From Candidatus Omnitrophota bacterium (GTDB taxonomy: Bacteria > Ratteibacteria > UBA8468 > B48-G9 > JAFGKM01), in the NCBI GenBank assembly GCA_022704985.1, contig JAKJFI010000034.1, forward strand, positions 1-8,412: a stretch of 8,412 nt of DNA, in the 5' to 3' direction. Shown here in pieces: positions 6,467 through 8,412 of this stretch. A program made the position numbers and the translations under genes. How positions within the stretch are numbered: the stretch's first letter is position 1; the number at the start of each line of letters is the position of its first letter. The notes below the pieces were generated by a model. The model was not told where the DNA came from and did no database searches. It saw only the letters and a program-made list of their open reading frames with translations.

Positions 6467-6741
6467 AGAAAATGTCCAGGTGGGGAATCATTATTCTCAT
6501 TCTCTCCGGCTGGGTAGCTTTCGGAGTCCTCTACGCGAAGACCGCGAGGGAGCAAGCTAAAGCAGGTGCAAAAATTACCGAGCTGGAGTCGGAAGTCGAT
6601 TCCTATCAGTTTCTGTTCAAGGACGTGGCCGCAAGCCAGGAAAAGATAGACAACGTCATTTCAACGCTTCAGACATTGAAGGGAAATCTTGAAAAAATTA
6701 AAAATAAAATAGACAAAGAACCGGATAAGCAAAAACAATAA
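6463..6741 (+). CDS. Small membrane-anchored coiled-coil protein within the por operon
   Basis: I do not recognise this 92-residue protein. It has a basic start (MKKMSR), one hydrophobic helix at about 7-25 (WGIIILILSGWVAFGVLYA) and then a charged, helical stretch to the end (about 27-85) with a spacing of Leu, Ile and Val suggestive of a coiled coil, ending in a Lys-rich tail. The basic residues before the helix suggest an N-in topology with the coiled coil outside the cytoplasm; cleavage as a signal peptide is possible but no lipobox cysteine is present. Its ATG overlaps the porD stop and has a strong Shine-Dalgarno site, so it is expressed with the complex. It could tether or organise a membrane partner or be unrelated cargo. 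It looks real because of the coupling and coherent composition, but its function is unknown. Confidence 0.75.
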   Translation: MKKMSRWGIIILILSGWVAFGVLYAKTAREQAKAGAKITELESEVDSYQFLFKDVAASQEKIDNVISTLQTLKGNLEKIKNKIDKEPDKQKQ

Positions 6742-6757
6742 CCCCATATTGCTTATC

Positions 6758-6824
6758 ATTGCGAGGGAGCGATTTTTATAACAGAAGCAATCACATAGAT
6801 TGCCGCGCACAAGACGCTCGCAAT
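6758..6824. repeat. Palindromic repeat family A, full copy
   Basis: The outer arms ATTGCGAG (6758-6765) and CTCGCAAT (6817-6824) are perfect complements, and inside them GCAATC (6787-6792) and GATTGC (6798-6803) form a second perfect stem around ACATA. The element of about 70 bases resembles the REP/MITE-like sequences with ATTGCGAG ends common in many bacterial genomes. A half copy lies at 4776-4808. It fills most of the 114-base gap between the small gene and porA, where no other gene or clear promoter is seen. In a transcript it could fold and affect stability or the ratio of upstream to downstream products. Confidence 0.75.
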
Positions 6825-6855
6825 AACAAACTGATGCGGGGCAAGGGAGAAACAA

Positions 6856-8043
6856 ATGAAAGTAGCGAAAACAGGTAACGAGGCGTTTGCCGAAGCTATG
6901 CGGCAGATAAACCCGGATGTGGTTGCCGCCTACCCGATAACCCCTGCCACGGAGGTAGTCCAGATATTTTCGCAGTTTGTGGCTGATGGACAGGTGAAAA
7001 CGGAATTCGTGGCGGTTGAGAGCGAGCACAGCGCCATGAGCGCGTGCATCGGGGCAAGCGCCGCCGGCGCCAGGGCGATGACGGGGACGTCTTCCCAGGG
7101 GCTTGCGTTTATGTGGGAGATGCTCTACATCGCAGGGGGCTTGCGCCTGCCCATAGTGATGGCTGTGGTGAACAGGGCTCTGTCCGCACCAATAAACATA
7201 CACTGCGACCATTCGGATTCCATCGGAGCAAGGGATTCCGGCTGGATACAGCTTTTTTCAGAGAACGTTCAGGAGGCGTACGACAATATAATCCAGGCGG
7301 TAAGGATAGCCGAGCATCCCGACGTGAATCTGCCGGTGATGGCAACGACGGACGGTTTTATCCTTAGCCACTGTCTGGAGACGCTTGAGATGCTGTCCGA
7401 TGCGGACGTGCAGGGTTTTGTCGGCGATATACCTGAACGGGCAACGCTCATAAAAAGCCTGCGGGAAGGCAAGCCGCTGACGCTGGGCGCTCTTGACCTG
7501 CAGGACTATTATTTTGAGCACAAGCGGCAGTCTGCCCAGGGTATGTTCAACGCGATGAAGGTGATACCCGAGATAGGAAAAGAATTTGCGAAGAAGTTTG
7601 GAAGGGAGTATGGTTTTTTTGAAGAATACAGGCTTGCAGACGCGGATGCGGCAATAGTTGTTATGGGCTCCGCCGCGGGAAATGCGAAAGACGTGGTTGA
7701 CACGATGCGCGGGGAAGGCAAGAAGGTGGGTCTCCTGAAACTGCGGGTTTACAGGCCTTTCCCGGCGGAATTTCTGGCAAAGGCGCTCTTGCCCGTGAAA
7801 AGCGTGGGCGTAATGGACAGGGCGGAAGGGATGAGCGCCGTATCCGGTCCGCTGTACCCGGAGATATGCGCGGCTCTTTATGATGCGGAAGAGAAGAGAC
7901 CTGTTGTTCAGGACTATATATACGGTCTGGGCGGAAGAGATGTTTCTCTGGAAGATATAAGATATATATTTGACGAACTTCTCAAGACCGCAAAAACAGG
8001 AAAGAAAGAATATACGTTGAAATATATCGGGGTAAGAGAGTAG
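6856..8043 (+). CDS. porA: Pyruvate:ferredoxin oxidoreductase, alpha subunit
   Basis: This gene encodes the 395-residue alpha subunit, which with PorB builds the thiamine pyrophosphate active site and binds pyruvate. Recognisable family features are AAYPITPATEVV (24-35), EFVAVESEHSAMSACIGASAAGARAMTGTSSQGL (50-83, with TSSQG near the substrate site), IAGGLRLPIVM (92-102), a HCDHSDSIGARDSGWIQLF stretch (116-134) and the second domain beginning near residue 220 with VVMGSAAGN further on. Length is normal for a separate alpha chain rather than the single-chain NifJ type. GGGAG at 6845-6849 is six bases before the ATG. The gap before it holds repeat A, and the 61-base gap after it holds repeat B. 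The order G-D-A-B is that of the four-subunit enzymes known from archaea and Thermotoga. A 2-oxoisovalerate or similar oxidoreductase is possible but less likely. Confidence 0.93.
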   Translation: MKVAKTGNEAFAEAMRQINPDVVAAYPITPATEVVQIFSQFVADGQVKTEFVAVESEHSAMSACIGASAAGARAMTGTSSQGLAFMWEMLYIAGGLRLPIVMAVVNRALSAPINIHCDHSDSIGARDSGWIQLFSENVQEAYDNIIQAVRIAEHPDVNLPVMATTDGFILSHCLETLEMLSDADVQGFVGDIPERATLIKSLREGKPLTLGALDLQDYYFEHKRQSAQGMFNAMKVIPEIGKEFAKKFGREYGFFEEYRLADADAAIVVMGSAAGNAKDVVDTMRGEGKKVGLLKLRVYRPFPAEFLAKALLPVKSVGVMDRAEGMSAVSGPLYPEICAALYDAEEKRPVVQDYIYGLGGRDVSLEDIRYIFDELLKTAKTGKKEYTLKYIGVRE

Positions 8044-8052
8044 TGTAGAACC

Positions 8053-8093
8053 CATTTTCCCCTCTCCCCGAGGGGAGAGGAATCGTGAGGGGG
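8053..8093 (-). repeat. Palindromic repeat family B, copy 2
   Basis: CCTCTCCCC (8061-8069) and GGGGAGAGG (8072-8080) are perfect inverted arms two bases apart; as RNA they would give an eight-pair stem with a CGAG tetraloop. Read on the minus strand the element runs CCTCAC, five bases, CTCTCCCC...GGGGAGAGG, the same arrangement as 5525-5562. It resembles a short palindrome widely scattered between genes in Gram-negative bacteria. No T-run follows on either strand, so it is not an intrinsic terminator. Its right edge abuts the AAGGAG site (8094-8099) of porB. Confidence 0.65.
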
Positions 8094-8104
8094 AAGGAGA
8101 GAAA

Positions 8105-8412
8105 ATGCCGAGTATAAAAGAACTTGCAAAAAGGGAAGAGAAATTTGTTTCTGGCCACCGTCTGTGCGCCGGCTGCGGCGAAGGTATAGTGGCAAGGCTG
8201 GTAATGCTTGCCATAGACAGGCCGGTGATAGTGGGCAACGCCACGGGCTGTCTTGAGGTGGCGAGTACCATTTTCCCGTATTCCGCGTGGAACGTTCCCT
8301 GGATTCATTCAGCGTTTGAAAACGCCACGGCTACCGTCAGCGGCGTCGAGGCGGCATATAAATCACTGAAGAAACAGGGCAAGATAGACAAGGACGCGGT
8401 ATTCGTAACCTT
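8105..8412 (+). CDS. porB: Pyruvate:ferredoxin oxidoreductase, beta subunit, N-terminal part (cut by window edge)
   Basis: This gene encodes the beta subunit, which binds the thiamine pyrophosphate cofactor and the cluster nearest to it. The 102 full codons present show CAGCGEG (21-27) and GNATGCLEVASTIFPYSAWNVPW (44-66), followed by the SAFENATATVSGVEAAY stretch (69-85), all typical of PorB. Cys21, Cys24 and Cys49 match three of the four ligands of the proximal [4Fe-4S] cluster; the fourth and the GDG cofactor motif would lie beyond the window. AAGGAG at 8094-8099 is five bases before the ATG at 8105. It follows porA by 61 bases, with repeat B between. The cluster ligands and TIFPYSAWNVPW-type region support a pyruvate enzyme. 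The identification is firm; only the 3' part is missing. Confidence 0.94.
   Translation, partial: MPSIKELAKREEKFVSGHRLCAGCGEGIVARLVMLAIDRPVIVGNATGCLEVASTIFPYSAWNVPWIHSAFENATATVSGVEAAYKSLKKQGKIDKDAVFVT

Noticed and set aside
6759..6782. Promoter inside repeat A driving porA (TTGCGA and TATAAC)
   Set aside because: The two boxes are only 12 bases apart, too close for a sigma-70 promoter.
8061..8080. Hairpin after porA as an intrinsic terminator
   Set aside because: No run of T follows on either strand, and porB must be transcribed through it; it fits a dispersed palindromic repeat better.
7258..8271. Minus-strand reading frame of 337 codons across porA and into porB
   Set aside because: It is antisense to two clearly identified subunits, crosses repeat B and has no coherent domain; an open frame opposite a biased coding strand explains it.

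Overview
The window looks like a piece of an anaerobic, probably uncultivated bacterial genome. The main clue is a four-subunit, oxygen-sensitive pyruvate:ferredoxin oxidoreductase (porG-porD-porA-porB). The bacterial-type prolyl-tRNA synthetase, the strong GGAGG-type ribosome binding sites and the two families of short palindromic intergenic repeats point to a Gram-negative-like bacterium rather than an archaeon. I cannot assign a phylum from the sequence alone.

Layout. Positions 1-2406 are on the minus strand: a full transketolase (tkt) followed downstream by the first 120 codons of orotidine 5'-phosphate decarboxylase (pyrF), cut by the left window edge. Positions 2407-2649 form a divergent promoter region, with an extended -10 facing tkt, a good -35/-10 pair facing right, and an imperfect direct repeat between them. 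From 2650 to the right edge every gene is on the plus strand: a PHP-domain metallohydrolase, a short prolyl-tRNA synthetase, an unidentified six-helix membrane protein, then porG, porD, a small membrane-anchored coiled-coil protein, porA and the start of porB, cut by the right edge.

How the genes work together. Tkt (pentose phosphates) and PyrF (UMP synthesis) are housekeeping enzymes on one likely transcript. The por genes encode one enzyme that interconverts pyruvate and acetyl-CoA with reduced ferredoxin: PorA and PorB form the thiamine pyrophosphate core, PorG is the gamma subunit and PorD carries two [4Fe-4S] clusters. A 92-residue protein with an N-terminal membrane helix overlaps the end of porD and so is made with the complex; its role is unknown.

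The points most worth a second look are the prolyl-tRNA synthetase, in which the editing domain is missing at a clean junction; the small membrane-anchored protein inside the por operon; and two families of short palindromic repeats, each present twice, which fill the larger gaps of the por region and touch the start, stop or ribosome binding site of neighbouring genes. I saw no RNA gene, CRISPR array, transposase, phage gene or convincing intrinsic terminator, and nothing that amounts to a new defence or mobile system.
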